Origin: Streptomyces albospinus
GTDB taxonomy: Bacteria; Actinomycetota; Actinomycetes; Streptomycetales; Streptomycetaceae
Assembly (NCBI RefSeq): GCF_014648695.1
Contig: NZ_BMRP01000007.1
Location: 34,263 to 82,799 of the forward strand
Direction of reading: 5' to 3'
Length of the DNA stretch: 48,537 nucleotides
The position numbers and the translations under genes were made by a program. The notes beneath the pieces were generated by a model. The model made no database searches and was not told the origin of the DNA. It saw only the letters and a program-made list of their open reading frames with translations. Shown piece by piece: positions 32,057 through 41,391 of this stretch (within the stretch, counting starts at the first letter, position 1; each line of letters begins with the position of its first letter).

Positions 32057-33844
32057 ATGCATCGGTACCGGTCCCATAACTGCGGCGAGCTCCGAGCCGC
32101 GGACGTCGACACCGACGTCCGCCTCAGCGGCTGGCTGCACAATCGACGTGACCTGGGCGGCATCCTCTTCATCGATCTGCGCGACCACTACGGTCTCGTG
32201 CAGCTCGTCGCCCGTCCCGGCACCCCCGCCAACGAAGCGCTCGGCTCGCTGACCAAGGAATCCGTCGTCCGGATCGACGGCAAGGTCAGCGCGCGCGGCG
32301 CCGACAACGTGAACCCCGATCTGCCGACCGGTGAGATCGAGATCGAGGTCACCGAGGTCGAGGTGCTCGGCTCCGCCGAGCAGATCCCGTTCACCATCAA
32401 CGCGGAAGACGGCGTCAACGAGGAGAAGCGGCTCGAATACCGCTTCCTCGACCTGCGTCGCGAGCGCATGCACCGCAACATCATGCTGCGCACCGCCGTG
32501 ATCTCCGCCATCCGCCACAAGATGGTGGCCCTCGGCTTCAACGAGATGGCGACCCCGATCCTGTCCGCGACCTCCCCCGAGGGCGCCCGCGACTTCCTGG
32601 TCCCCTCCCGCCTGCACGCCGGCAAGTTCTACGCGCTGCCGCAGGCCCCGCAGCAGTTCAAGCAGCTGCTGATGATCGCCGGCTTCGACCGCTACTTCCA
32701 GATCGCGCCGTGCTTCCGCGACGAGGACGCCCGCGCGGACCGCTCGCCGGGCGAGTTCTACCAGCTCGACATCGAGATGAGCTTCGTCGAGCAGGAGGAC
32801 GTCTTCCAGCCCGTCGAGAAGCTGATGACCGAGCTCTTCACGGAGTTCGGCAACAGCCGCACGGTCACCTCGCCCTTCCCGCGCATCCCGTTCCGCGAGG
32901 CGATGCTCAAGTACGGCTCCGACAAGCCGGACCTGCGCGCCGAGCTGGAGCTGGTGGACGTCTCCGACGTCTTCGAGAACTCCGGCTTCAAGGCGTTCGC
33001 CGGCAAGCACGTGCGCGCCCTGGCCGTGCCGGACACCGCTGACCAGCCGCGGAAGTTCTTCGACCAGCTGGGCGACTTCGCCGTCCAGCAGGGCGCCAAG
33101 GGCCTGGCCTGGGTCCGCGTCGGCGAAAGCAACGCGCTGACCGGCCCGATCGCCAAGTTCCTCACCGACGAGGACATCAAGGCGCTGGTCGTGGCCCTGG
33201 ACCTCAAGCCCGGCCACGCGGTGTTCTTCGGCGCCGGCGAGTTCGACGAGGTCTCCAAGATCATGGGCGCGGTCCGTGTCGAGGCCGCCAAGCGCGCCGG
33301 CCACTTCGTCGAGGACGAGTTCCGGTTCTGCTGGATCGTCGACTTCCCGATGTTCGAGAAGAACGCGGACACCGGCCAGATCGAGTTCTCCCACAACCCG
33401 TTCTCCATGCCGCAGGGCGGTCTGGAGGCGCTGGAGACCAAGGACCCGCTGGACATCCTCGCCTGGCAGTACGACATCGTCTGCAACGGCACCGAGCTGT
33501 CCTCCGGCGCGATCCGCAACCACGAGCCGGACGTCATGTACAAGGCGTTCGCCATCGCCGGTTACGACAAGGAGACCGTCGAGGCCGAGTTCGGCGGCAT
33601 GCTCCGCGCCTTCAAGTTCGGCGCCCCGCCGCACGGTGGCATCGCCCCCGGCGTCGACCGCATCGTGATGCTGCTGGCCGACGAGCCCAACATCCGCGAG
33701 ACCATCGCCTTCCCGCTCAACGGCAACGCCCAGGACCTCCTCATGGGCGCCCCGAGCGAGGTCGACGAGGCGCGCCTCAAGGAGCTGCACCTGAGCATCC
33801 GCACGGGCCCCGCGAAGCCGACGCCGTACAAGCCGACGAAGTGA
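32057..33844 (+). CDS. aspS: Aspartyl-tRNA synthetase
   Basis: 595-aa class II synthetase that charges tRNA-Asp (or tRNA-Asp and tRNA-Asn in organisms using the indirect asparagine route). Seen: OB-fold anticodon domain ([20 protein letters not shown]), motif 2 [19 protein letters not shown], the bacterial insertion domain in the middle, and motif 3 [14 protein letters not shown], followed by the family-typical [13 protein letters not shown]. Length is normal for bacterial AspRS. The start is ATG 32057; the upstream GGATGAG is a weak ribosome-binding site. The gene ends in a strong hairpin and faces metG. Confidence 0.97.
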   Translation: MHRYRSHNCGELRAADVDTDVRLSGWLHNRRDLGGILFIDLRDHYGLVQLVARPGTPANEALGSLTKESVVRIDGKVSARGADNVNPDLPTGEIEIEVTEVEVLGSAEQIPFTINAEDGVNEEKRLEYRFLDLRRERMHRNIMLRTAVISAIRHKMVALGFNEMATPILSATSPEGARDFLVPSRLHAGKFYALPQAPQQFKQLLMIAGFDRYFQIAPCFRDEDARADRSPGEFYQLDIEMSFVEQEDVFQPVEKLMTELFTEFGNSRTVTSPFPRIPFREAMLKYGSDKPDLRAELELVDVSDVFENSGFKAFAGKHVRALAVPDTADQPRKFFDQLGDFAVQQGAKGLAWVRVGESNALTGPIAKFLTDEDIKALVVALDLKPGHAVFFGAGEFDEVSKIMGAVRVEAAKRAGHFVEDEFRFCWIVDFPMFEKNADTGQIEFSHNPFSMPQGGLEALETKDPLDILAWQYDIVCNGTELSSGAIRNHEPDVMYKAFAIAGYDKETVEAEFGGMLRAFKFGAPPHGGIAPGVDRIVMLLADEPNIRETIAFPLNGNAQDLLMGAPSEVDEARLKELHLSIRTGPAKPTPYKPTK

Positions 33845-33860
33845 CGCCGAGGAGCTGAGG

Positions 33861-33892
33861 AGGGGCCCGGAACCGCTCGGTTCCGGGCCCCT
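33861..33892 (+). terminator. aspS terminator hairpin
   Basis: About 14 bp of perfect pairing (AGGGGCCCGGAACC / GGTTCCGGGCCCCT) with a small loop, 17 bases after the aspS stop. Confidence 0.85.
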
Positions 33893-33915
33893 TCGCCCAC
33901 CGGCCGCACACACGA

Positions 33916-33951
33916 CGACGCCCCCGGACCGAACCCGGCCCGGGGGCGTCG
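33916..33951 (-). terminator. metG terminator hairpin
   Basis: 12-bp perfect stem (CGACGCCCCCGG / CCGGGGGCGTCG) with a 12-base loop, 20 bases after the metG stop on the minus strand. Together with the aspS hairpin, each convergent gene has its own terminator. Confidence 0.8.
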
Positions 33952-33970
33952 CACATGCTCGGGGTGCGGC

Positions 33971-35686
33971 CTACTGGTCCCCGCCGCCGAACCGCTCCCG
34001 GTACGCCGCCAGATCATCCTCGGTGATCTTCGCGAACAGCACCGGCGGCACCGTGAACGGCGTCCCGGCGGGGACGGCCGCCAGCGCCTTCGCCTCGTCC
34101 TGCGAGACCCATCGGGCGGTGTCGTTCTCCAGGGCGAACGCGCTCCGCATGGCCTTGGCCGACGCCGGAATGAACGGCTCGGAGACCACCGCGTAGAGGT
34201 GGATCAGGTTCATCGCGGTCCGCAGCGTCAGCGCCGCCGCGTCCTTGTCGGTCTTGATCTCCAGCCACGGGGCCTTCTCCTCCAGGTAGGAGTTGCCCGC
34301 GCTCCACAGGGCGCGCAGCGAGGCCGACGCCTTGCGGAACTGGAGCGCCTCCATGTGGCCCTCGTACTCCGCCAGCAGGCCGGCGATCTCCTCGCCCAGC
34401 TTCTGCTCGGCGGCCCCGGCCTCGGCGCCCGCCGGCACCTCGTCGCCGAACCGCTTGCGGGAGAACGACAGCACGCGGTTGACGAAGTTGCCGAGCGTGT
34501 CCGCCAGGTCCTTGTTGACCGAGGACGAGAACAGCTCCCAGGTGAAGGAGGTGTCGTCCGACTCCGGCGCGTTGGCCATCAGGAAGTAGCGCCAGTAGTC
34601 GGCCGGCAGCAGCTCCAGCGCCGCGTCCGTGAAGACGCCCCGCTTCTGCGACGTCGAGAACTTCCCGCCGTAGTAGTTGAGCCAGTTGAACGCCTTCAGG
34701 AAGTCGACCTTCTTCCACGGCTCGCGGGTCCCCAGCTGCGTCGCCGGGAACATCACGCTGTGGAACGGCACATTGTCCTTGGCCATGAATTCCGTGTACC
34801 GGACGTCGTCGGCCTCGTACCACCACGACTTCCAGTCGCGCTCCTCCGGCGCCTGGTCCGCCCACTCCTTCGTCGAGCCGATGTACTCGATCGGCGCGTC
34901 GAACCAGACGTAGAAGACCTTGCCCTCCGCGGCCAGCTCCGGCCACACATCGGCCGGCACCGGGACGCCCCAGTCGAGGTCGCGGGTGATCGCCCGGTCC
35001 TGGAGCCCCTCGGTCAGCCACTTGTGCGCGATGGAGGAGGCGAGGGTCGGCCACTCCTTGCTGCCGTTGCCAGCCAGCCAGCCCTCGACCTCGTGCTGGA
35101 GCTTCGACTGGAGCAGGAAGAGGTGCTTGGTCTCGCGGACCTCCAGATCACCGCTGCCGCTGATCGCCGACCGCGCGTCGATCAGGTCGGTCGGGTCGAG
35201 GACCCGGGTGCAGTTCTCGCACTGGTCGCCGCGGGCCTTGTCGTAGCCGCAGTGCGGGCAGGTGCCGACGATGTAGCGGTCCGGCAGGAAGCGGCCGTCG
35301 GCGTTCGAGTAGACCTGGCGGATCGCCCGCTCCTCGATGAAGCCGTTCTCGTGGAGCTTGCGCGCGAAGTGCTGGGTCAGCTCCACGTTCTCCGGCGACG
35401 AGCTGCGCCCGAAGTAGTCGAACTCCAACCCGAAGCCGTCGTAGATCGCCTTCTGCTTGTGGTGCTGCTCCGCACAGAAGACGTCGACCGACTGCCCCGC
35501 GTCGTTCGCCGCCAGCTCGGCCGGCGTCCCGTGCTCGTCCGTCGCGCAGATGTAGAGCACGTCGTGCCCGCGCTGCCGCATATACCGGGCATACACATCG
35601 GCCGGGAGCATGGACCCCACCATGTTGCCCAGGTGCTTGATCCCGTTGATGTACGGAAGGGCGCTGGTGATGAGGTGTCGAGCCAT
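33971..35686 (-). CDS. metG: Methionyl-tRNA synthetase
   Basis: 571-aa class I synthetase that charges elongator and initiator tRNA-Met. Seen: [17 protein letters not shown] with the HIGH-like HLGN (18-21), one zinc knuckle [28 protein letters not shown], and the KMSKS-like loop [14 protein letters not shown] in place of KMSKS is a known family variant. There is no C-terminal tRNA-binding EMAP-like extension. Start ATG 35686. It lies about 285 bases from the next leftward gene, with two parS sites in the gap. Confidence 0.97.
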   Translation of the reverse strand: MARHLITSALPYINGIKHLGNMVGSMLPADVYARYMRQRGHDVLYICATDEHGTPAELAANDAGQSVDVFCAEQHHKQKAIYDGFGLEFDYFGRSSSPENVELTQHFARKLHENGFIEERAIRQVYSNADGRFLPDRYIVGTCPHCGYDKARGDQCENCTRVLDPTDLIDARSAISGSGDLEVRETKHLFLLQSKLQHEVEGWLAGNGSKEWPTLASSIAHKWLTEGLQDRAITRDLDWGVPVPADVWPELAAEGKVFYVWFDAPIEYIGSTKEWADQAPEERDWKSWWYEADDVRYTEFMAKDNVPFHSVMFPATQLGTREPWKKVDFLKAFNWLNYYGGKFSTSQKRGVFTDAALELLPADYWRYFLMANAPESDDTSFTWELFSSSVNKDLADTLGNFVNRVLSFSRKRFGDEVPAGAEAGAAEQKLGEEIAGLLAEYEGHMEALQFRKASASLRALWSAGNSYLEEKAPWLEIKTDKDAAALTLRTAMNLIHLYAVVSEPFIPASAKAMRSAFALENDTARWVSQDEAKALAAVPAGTPFTVPPVLFAKITEDDLAAYRERFGGGDQ

Positions 35687-35838
35687 TGCCGGCTGCTCCC
35701 AAGTCGCTACGGTGAGTGAGGATTTGCTTTACGGAACGTCAATATCGTACTGGACGGGATGGTGGCGGCTGCGAGGGGATTTTCGGGGGCGGACGGGGCG
35801 CCGAGGCCGGGAACCGACGGGGATTCCGGACCTGCTCC

Positions 35839-35852
35839 GTTTCACGTGAAAC
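35839..35852. promoter_or_regulatory. parS site, perfect
   Basis: GTTTCACGTGAAAC between the MFS gene 3' end and the metG start; 65 bp from the next site. Confidence 0.93.
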
Positions 35853-35903
35853 GCACCCCCGCATCCCCATCGTCACGTGCACCGCAAGCGGCAGGTACGG
35901 CGT

Positions 35904-35917
35904 GTTTCACGTGAAAC
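35904..35917. promoter_or_regulatory. parS site, perfect
   Basis: GTTTCACGTGAAAC directly abutting a 26-bp palindrome (35918-35943) that ends the MFS gene. Confidence 0.93.
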
Positions 35918-35943
35918 GGACCGGTGGCCGCGGCCACCGGTCC
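35918..35943 (-). terminator. 26-bp perfect palindrome, terminator of the MFS gene
   Basis: Arms GGACCGGTGGCCG / CGGCCACCGGTCC with no spacer, 28 bases after the MFS stop on the minus strand. It touches the parS at 35904-35917 without a gap. Confidence 0.8.
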
Positions 35944-35971
35944 ACTGCGTGCCTCGCCGCTCAGGGGACGC

Positions 35972-37567
35972 TCACACTCCCGCCCCCGCCGACTCCGCGC
36001 CGTCCGCCGTCCGTACCGGCCCGCGCCGCGGCGCCTTCCCGTTGACCACCACGCCGGCGACGACCGCGGCCAGCAGCATGATCCCCGACCCCACCCCGAT
36101 CGCCGTGGTGAACCCGTGCACCACCCCGTCCTTGATGATCCCGGCCCGCGTCGACGGATCCAGCCCGAGCCGCCCGGTGCGCCGGGCTGCGTGTGCCAGA
36201 TGACCGGCGATATACGTCGCACTCGTCGACGCCGCGATGGTGTTCAGCAGCGCCGTACCGATCGAACCCCCCACCTGCTGCGCGGTGTTGACCGTCGCCG
36301 ATGTGACCCCGGCGTCCTGCGGGGCCACCCCGGCCGTCGCCGTCGCCATCACCGGCATGAAGATCAGCCCCATGCCCAGGCCGACCAGGAGCTCGGCGGG
36401 CAGGACATGCGAGGCGTACGCAGGCGTCGCGGTCAGGAACCGCAGGGTGAACAGCCCCGTCGCCGCGAGCAGCGCACCCGGCACCATGAGCAGCCGCGGC
36501 GCCAGCCGGTGCAGCAGTCGCGCCGAGATCTGCGTCGATGCGACGACGATGGCCGCCGTCATCGGCAGAAACGCCAGCCCTGCCTTGATCGGCGAATACC
36601 CGAGGACGATCTGCAAGTAGTAGGTCAGGAACAGAAACATCCCGAACATCGCGATCACGGCCAGTGCCATGGTCAGAAACGCACCGCCGCGATTCCGGTC
36701 CCGTACGACCTGCAAGGGCAGCAGGGGGTGCTGCGCCCGGGTCTGCCACCAGGCGAAGGCGCCCAGCAGCGTCGCCCCCCACACCAGCATGCCGACGACC
36801 AGGCCGTTCCCCCATCCCCGGGGTGCCGCCTCGCTGCACCCGTAGACGATCGCGACCAGACCACCGCACCCGAGCGCCACGCCCGGTACGTCCAGCTGCA
36901 CCCGCCCGCGGCCACCCCGGTCGCGCAGGAGGACGGCCGCACCGATCCAGGCGACCACCGCGACCGGCACGTTCACGTACAGGCACCAGCGCCAATTCAC
37001 GTACTCGGTCAGCAGCCCGCCGGCGAGCAGCCCGATCGCCGCACCCCCGCCCGCAATCGCCCCGTACACCCCGAACGCCTTGCTGCGCTCCCGCCCCCGC
37101 GTGAAGGTCGTCGTCAGCAGTGACAGCGCGGACGGCGCCAGCAGCGCCCCGAAGGCTCCCTGTAGGGCCCGCGCCCCGAACAGCATCCCCGGCCCCGTGG
37201 CCGCACCCCCGATTCCCGACGCGAGCGCGAAACCCACCAGCCCGACCATGAACGTCCGCTTCCGCCCCACCAGATCGGCGATCCGCCCGCCCAGCAGCAG
37301 CAATCCGCCGAACGCGAGGGTGTACGCGGTGATCACCCACTGCCGGTTCGTATCGGAGATCCCCAGAGCCTGCTGCGCCGACGGCAGCGCGATGTTCACG
37401 ATGGTCGCGTCCAGCACCACCATCAACTGCGCCATCGCGATCACGCCGAGCCCCCACCACCGACGGGGATCGGGCTCGCCCGGCGGAGCACCGCCAGGGG
37501 TACCGGTGCCGGCACCCGGAAGAGCTCCGGCGCTGCCCTCTTCACCTTCGCCGCTCGGGTGCCTCAT
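35972..37567 (-). CDS. DHA2-family MFS drug-type efflux transporter (EmrB/QacA-like)
   Basis: 531-aa inner-membrane proton antiporter-type transporter with about 14 hydrophobic segments. Seen: helix 1 LMVVLDATIVNIALPSAQQA (motif D1 region), GGRIADLVGRKRTFMVGL (motif A), GARALQGAFGALLAPSALSL (motif B) and AIAGGGAAIGLLAGGLLTEY (motif C, the antiporter signature), and the DHA2-type middle helices. The N-terminus is Gly/Pro-rich and cytoplasmic. The start is ATG 37567 with GAGGCGG upstream rather than GTG 37582. Substrates are probably hydrophobic cations or antibiotics; no regulator gene lies beside it. Confidence 0.9.
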   Translation of the reverse strand: MRHPSGEGEEGSAGALPGAGTGTPGGAPPGEPDPRRWWGLGVIAMAQLMVVLDATIVNIALPSAQQALGISDTNRQWVITAYTLAFGGLLLLGGRIADLVGRKRTFMVGLVGFALASGIGGAATGPGMLFGARALQGAFGALLAPSALSLLTTTFTRGRERSKAFGVYGAIAGGGAAIGLLAGGLLTEYVNWRWCLYVNVPVAVVAWIGAAVLLRDRGGRGRVQLDVPGVALGCGGLVAIVYGCSEAAPRGWGNGLVVGMLVWGATLLGAFAWWQTRAQHPLLPLQVVRDRNRGGAFLTMALAVIAMFGMFLFLTYYLQIVLGYSPIKAGLAFLPMTAAIVVASTQISARLLHRLAPRLLMVPGALLAATGLFTLRFLTATPAYASHVLPAELLVGLGMGLIFMPVMATATAGVAPQDAGVTSATVNTAQQVGGSIGTALLNTIAASTSATYIAGHLAHAARRTGRLGLDPSTRAGIIKDGVVHGFTTAIGVGSGIMLLAAVVAGVVVNGKAPRRGPVRTADGAESAGAGV

Positions 37568-37693
37568 CACGACCCGCCTCACAACTGGATCAAACGGAGC
37601 GCTCCATCTCTTCAGCGTAGGTAAGGGGGTGGGGACTCGCCCGTTGTGCGGGCGCGGCGCGGTGCGGGGCCGGTGCTGTGCGGGGAAACGGCG

Positions 37694-37733
37694 CCGGCCG
37701 CGGGCGGGCCCGGTGGGGCCCGGCCGCGGCCGG
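37694..37733 (-). terminator. Long hairpin after the vWA gene
   Basis: 18-bp arms with one mismatch (around CCGGCCGCGG / CCGCGGCCGG) and a GGTG loop, 20 bases after the vWA stop on the minus strand. Confidence 0.8.
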
Positions 37734-37753
37734 TGGGACGCCTGAGTGGCGGT

Positions 37754-39244
37754 TCAGTTGTCCTTGAGGACGCCGGCGGTACGGGCCTCGGTGAGCCACT
37801 CGGGGAACTCGACCATCAGCTGCTGGTAGAACGCGTCGTGGGAGAGGCTGCGGGGGTCGCGGCCGGCGTGGAAGAAGCCGGCGTTGTCGACGGCGCGCTT
37901 CTCCGGGACGGTCAGGTCGTCGAGCTTCCGGAGGAAGTCGAAGCCCTTGGCCTCCGGGTCACCGAAGCCGATGAACTGCCAGAAGACGGGCAGCCCGGCC
38001 GCCTCGCACAGCGCCCGCTCGGCGGCCGGCTTGGAGGTCGGCGCGCCGTCGGTCTGGAAGATGACGAACGCGGGGTCCGTGGAGCCGGACTTCTTGTAGT
38101 GCTCCACGACGGACTCGATCGCCCAGTGGTAGTTGGTACGCCCCATGTGGCCCAGACCGGAGTGCAGTTCCTCGATGCGGCCCTCGTAGCCGGTGAGGTC
38201 GAGGTCGGCGGTGCCGTCGACGTCGGTCGAGAAGAAGACGACCGGAACGGTGGTCTTCTCGTCGAAGTGGGCGGAGAGGGCGAGTGCCTGCTCGGCGAGG
38301 TGCTGGACCGTGCCGTCCTTGTAGTAGTTGCGCATCGAGCCGGAGCGGTCGAGGACGAGGTAGACGGTGGCGCGCTGGGAGGCGAGCTGGTGCTTCTCCA
38401 GGGTGGCTGCGGCGGAGTCGTAGAGGGGGAGGAGCGCGGGGGCGGTGGCGGCGAGGGGGTGCGAGGCGCTGGGGGCAGGAGCCTCCGACGCGGCCGTGGC
38501 GGCGGCCTCGGTGTCCGCTGCGGCGGGCTCGGCGACCGGTTCCGCCGCGGGAGCGTCCTCGGAGGCTTCGGCAGCCGCGACCACTACCTCTGCCGCAGCC
38601 TCTGCCTGAGGCTCCGCCTCAGCCGTGGCCTCGGCCTTGTCCTCCGCGGCCTCTTCGGCCTTCGCCGGCTCTGCCGCTGCCGCGGCCTCTTCCTCCGGCT
38701 TCGGCTCGTCCTTGACCGCGTTCTCGACGCGATCCTCAGCCTCGGTCTTGGTCTCGTCCTCGGCCTGTGCCGTCTCCACCGGCGCGACCGGCGCCGGGTT
38801 GTCGAAAGCCCGGCTGACGAGGTCGGATGCGGCCTCGTCCTCGGCCGTCTCCCCCGTCGCTTCCTTCGTCGCTTCCCCGGCCTCGGTCTTGTCCGCGGTC
38901 TCTTCGGCCGGCTCCGTCGCCTCCGGCTCGACGGCCGGCTCGTCCCGTACGACGGCCTTCTCGCGCACCGAAGGCTCCGGCGCACGGTCAACCGGGCTTC
39001 CCTGTGCCGGGAGTGTGGCCGTCGCCGGCAGCGGCGCCGGTTCGGGGGTCTCGCCCGGTGCCGTACGGGCCGCCGGGACCTCGGCCTCAGGAGCGCGGGG
39101 GGTCGGGGCCGGGGTGGACTCCTCGCGCGCCTCCGGGATCGTTGCCGATTCCGGCTTGTCGGCACCGCTCCGGGCCGCGCCGGATTCCTCGCGGGTCGCC
39201 TTGGAGCGACCGAAAGCGTTGCGCAGCAGACTCCGAATGCCCAT
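37754..39244 (-). CDS. vWA-TerF-like protein with long acidic disordered N-terminus
   Basis: 496-aa protein. The C-terminal 200 residues are a von Willebrand A domain with an intact MIDAS start VYLVLDRSGSM (Asp299, Ser301, Ser303), FSTDVDGTADL, GRTNYHWAIESVVEHY, and the TerF-type end GLPVFWQFIGFGDPEAKGFD, FFHAGRDPRSLSHD. Members of this C-terminal family occur with tellurite/chemical-stress (ter) genes, but none is in this window. The first 20 residues are basic (MGIRSLLRNAFGRSKATREE); the next 250 are very rich in Ala and Glu, with Lys, Thr and Pro, and probably disordered. Start ATG 39244 follows AGAGAGG. The metal-bound domain likely binds proteins; partner unknown. Confidence 0.85.
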   Translation of the reverse strand: MGIRSLLRNAFGRSKATREESGAARSGADKPESATIPEAREESTPAPTPRAPEAEVPAARTAPGETPEPAPLPATATLPAQGSPVDRAPEPSVREKAVVRDEPAVEPEATEPAEETADKTEAGEATKEATGETAEDEAASDLVSRAFDNPAPVAPVETAQAEDETKTEAEDRVENAVKDEPKPEEEAAAAAEPAKAEEAAEDKAEATAEAEPQAEAAAEVVVAAAEASEDAPAAEPVAEPAAADTEAAATAASEAPAPSASHPLAATAPALLPLYDSAAATLEKHQLASQRATVYLVLDRSGSMRNYYKDGTVQHLAEQALALSAHFDEKTTVPVVFFSTDVDGTADLDLTGYEGRIEELHSGLGHMGRTNYHWAIESVVEHYKKSGSTDPAFVIFQTDGAPTSKPAAERALCEAAGLPVFWQFIGFGDPEAKGFDFLRKLDDLTVPEKRAVDNAGFFHAGRDPRSLSHDAFYQQLMVEFPEWLTEARTAGVLKDN

Positions 39245-39987
39245 CGGCGGACCTCTCTTGCGTGTGGTGGGTGCGGCGAATGTCCGTGAAGCACGGACAT
39301 GTCCCTGACCAGGACGGATACGTAAGGGTAGCGGCCTGCACCGGTCTCTTCGTGGGAACCCGCGCCTCGCATGGTGGGCCATACGGGGGTGTTGTGCGGG
39401 GAGGTGGTTTCGGCCAGCGCATCGAAGGCAGGGAAAGAGCGCGGTGCGCGGGGGAAATAGCGGGATCGACCTTTGGGGAAATGACACTTGATCGTTGATA
39501 AGGGACGGTTGCGATCGTTCCTCTGGCTGGACTTGACCCCTTGTGTGGTGCGGTAGTGGCGTATGGGGCGTTCAATGCGAGGGGCAGTGAATTTGTCGGT
39601 GTTGTCACCTGGGTGCTGTTGCGCGCCGGGGCCGTAGCTTCAACTGCCCGGGCGGGGGCCGCAGTTCGTCTGCCCGCTCGGTGACCCACCGGTATCGGCG
39701 CCGAGGGCGATCGGTGCCACCGGCCGCCGTGGTCGCCGGTGTCGCGTTTCACGTGAAACACGTGCGTGGATCTTCGATCTCGTACGTACGTGCCTGCCCC
39801 GTTCGCACACATCACGCCGGAGAAACGAACGGGCAAGAGGTCGGTAAGAAATAACTCGTGCAGGTATCCGATTCCCCGATGGGCTCGTCTTCTCCGGTGA
39901 CCATTGTCCTGAGCCGCCCGTTGTGCCTCGGGGGGCGGCCGGTAAGAAGGCAAGAACCCTTTCGAGGGTGACGGGAGATGTGGGCGC
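39245..39987. other. 743-bp gene-free region with one parS
   Basis: This is the longest gap in the window, between divergent genes. It is less GC-rich than its surroundings. It contains one parS (39746-39759), a TACGTACG run, and should hold both promoters. The open frames crossing it continue into the neighbouring gene and lack coding character. No RNA gene was recognised. Confidence 0.6.
39746..39759. promoter_or_regulatory. parS site, perfect, isolated
   Basis: GTTTCACGTGAAAC in the gap between the divergent vWA and esterase genes, about 230 bases upstream of the esterase. It is the only intergenic single site in the window. Confidence 0.93.
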
Positions 39988-41271
39988 ATGGGGCTGACCA
40001 GTCAGTCGCTCGAAATCACGGTGGTCGTGCTGGCGGTGGCGTGTGTGGCCGCGACCGTGTGGCTCTGGCCGCGGTTGTCGCGGAACGGGTGGCGGCAGGT
40101 GCTGGGCAGGCTGGGAGCCATCCTGGTTACCCAGGTGTCGATCGTGGCCGCGCTCGCCCTCGCCGTGAATGCGAACTTCGAGTTCTACGGCAACTGGGAC
40201 GAGCTGCTGGGCAACAACGACCAGGCCCCGGCCTCGGTGAGCCAGGGGGACGGGCAGTACGCCACGGTCGGGAACATCAAGGGCGGACTGGTCCAACCGG
40301 CAGGCCCACAGGGCCTCGACCGGGTCACCGGGCTGCCGAAGGGTCCCGCCGACAAGGTGGGCAAGGTCGAGTCCGTGCGGATCGTCGGCCGGCGTACACG
40401 GGCCATTAACCCGGGCTTTGTGTATTTGCCGCCGCAGTATTTCCAGCAGCAGTTCCACCGGCAGCGGTTCCCCGTCATGGTCGTTATCAGCGGCTATCCG
40501 GGCGGAATCATGAATCTCGCCCAGCATCTCCAGATTCCGCAGAATGCGGGCCGGTTGATCGCCGAGGGCAAGATGCAGCCGACGGTGATCGTGATGGTCC
40601 GGCCGACGATCGCGCCGCCGCGGGACACCGAGTGCGTGGATGTGCCGGGCGGACCCAAGGCCGAGACGTTCTTCACCAAGGACCTGCCGGACGCCATGAA
40701 GTCGGCTTACCGGGTCGGCCACGACCCCAGCGCCTGGGGCGCGTTCGGGTACTCGTCCGGTGGCACCTGCTCGCTCCAGCTGGCGATGCGCAACCCGAAG
40801 GCGTACACCTCGGCGGTATCGCTCTCCGGTGACTACGCGATCAAGGACGACCTCACCACCGGCAGCCTCTTCGGCCCCGGCCCGACGGGCGCCCAGCGCG
40901 AGCGCGAGCACGACCTGCTGTGGCGGTTGCAGAACCTGCCCGCGCCGCAGATCTCCGCGCTGGTGGCCAGCAGCCGCCAGGGCGAGTCGGACTACGGCGA
41001 GACCATGAAGTTCATCCAGGCGGCGAAGCCGCCGATGACGATCGACTCCATCATCCTGCCGCACGGCAGCCACCAGTTCGGGACCTGGCGCCGCGAGGTC
41101 GTACCGGCCCTGGAGTGGCAGAGCCAGCAGTTGACGTTCCCGCAGGACACGGAGGCGGCCACGCCGCAGAAGCCGGCGCCGGGCCAGGCGAGGAGCATGC
41201 CGTCCAAGGAGCAGCAGCCCGCAGATGACAAGGCGCACAAGCGGGTTGAGGCGGAGAGCCCGCAGGGGTGA
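39988..41271 (+). CDS. Membrane-anchored alpha/beta-hydrolase esterase
   Basis: 427-aa protein of the esterase D/antigen-85-like hydrolase family. Seen: hydrophobic segments near the start (VVVLAVACVAATVWLW and LGAILVTQVSIVAALALAV), then an exported region of about 340 residues. The nucleophile elbow is GYSSGG (Ser256), the later His is in PHGSHQFGTW, and a Cys-containing RDTECVDVPGG precedes KDLPDAMKSAYRVGHDPSAW. The tail (about 390-427) is Gln/Lys/Pro-rich and disordered. The start ATG 39988 has GGGAG about 10 bases before it. Actinobacterial relatives modify wall lipids or polysaccharides; the substrate here is unknown. A strong hairpin follows. Confidence 0.85.
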   Translation: MGLTSQSLEITVVVLAVACVAATVWLWPRLSRNGWRQVLGRLGAILVTQVSIVAALALAVNANFEFYGNWDELLGNNDQAPASVSQGDGQYATVGNIKGGLVQPAGPQGLDRVTGLPKGPADKVGKVESVRIVGRRTRAINPGFVYLPPQYFQQQFHRQRFPVMVVISGYPGGIMNLAQHLQIPQNAGRLIAEGKMQPTVIVMVRPTIAPPRDTECVDVPGGPKAETFFTKDLPDAMKSAYRVGHDPSAWGAFGYSSGGTCSLQLAMRNPKAYTSAVSLSGDYAIKDDLTTGSLFGPGPTGAQREREHDLLWRLQNLPAPQISALVASSRQGESDYGETMKFIQAAKPPMTIDSIILPHGSHQFGTWRREVVPALEWQSQQLTFPQDTEAATPQKPAPGQARSMPSKEQQPADDKAHKRVEAESPQG

Positions 41272-41300
41272 TGCGCAGGCCGTAGCGCGCGGCACCGCGC

Positions 41301-41336
41301 GAAAGGGGGCGCCGGCACGGTCCGGCGCCCCCTTTC
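41301..41336. terminator. Perfect 15-bp hairpin between convergent esterase and deacetylase genes
   Basis: Arms GAAAGGGGGCGCCGG and its exact complement around a CACGGT loop, 29 bases after the esterase stop; suitable for both directions. Confidence 0.85.
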
Positions 41337-41339
41337 CGT

Positions 41340-41368
41340 GTACGGCCGTCCCCTGAGTGCGGCCGTAC
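41340..41368 (-). terminator. Second hairpin beside the deacetylase 3' end
   Basis: 9-bp stem (GTACGGCCG / CGGCCGTAC), 11-base loop, 23 bases after the deacetylase stop on the minus strand. Confidence 0.6.
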
Positions 41369-41391
41369 GCCCCGCCCCAACGGGGCCCCGC

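Noticed and set aside
35687..35838. TTGACG as a -35 box for metG
   Set aside because: No -10 box at acceptable spacing was found on the minus strand.
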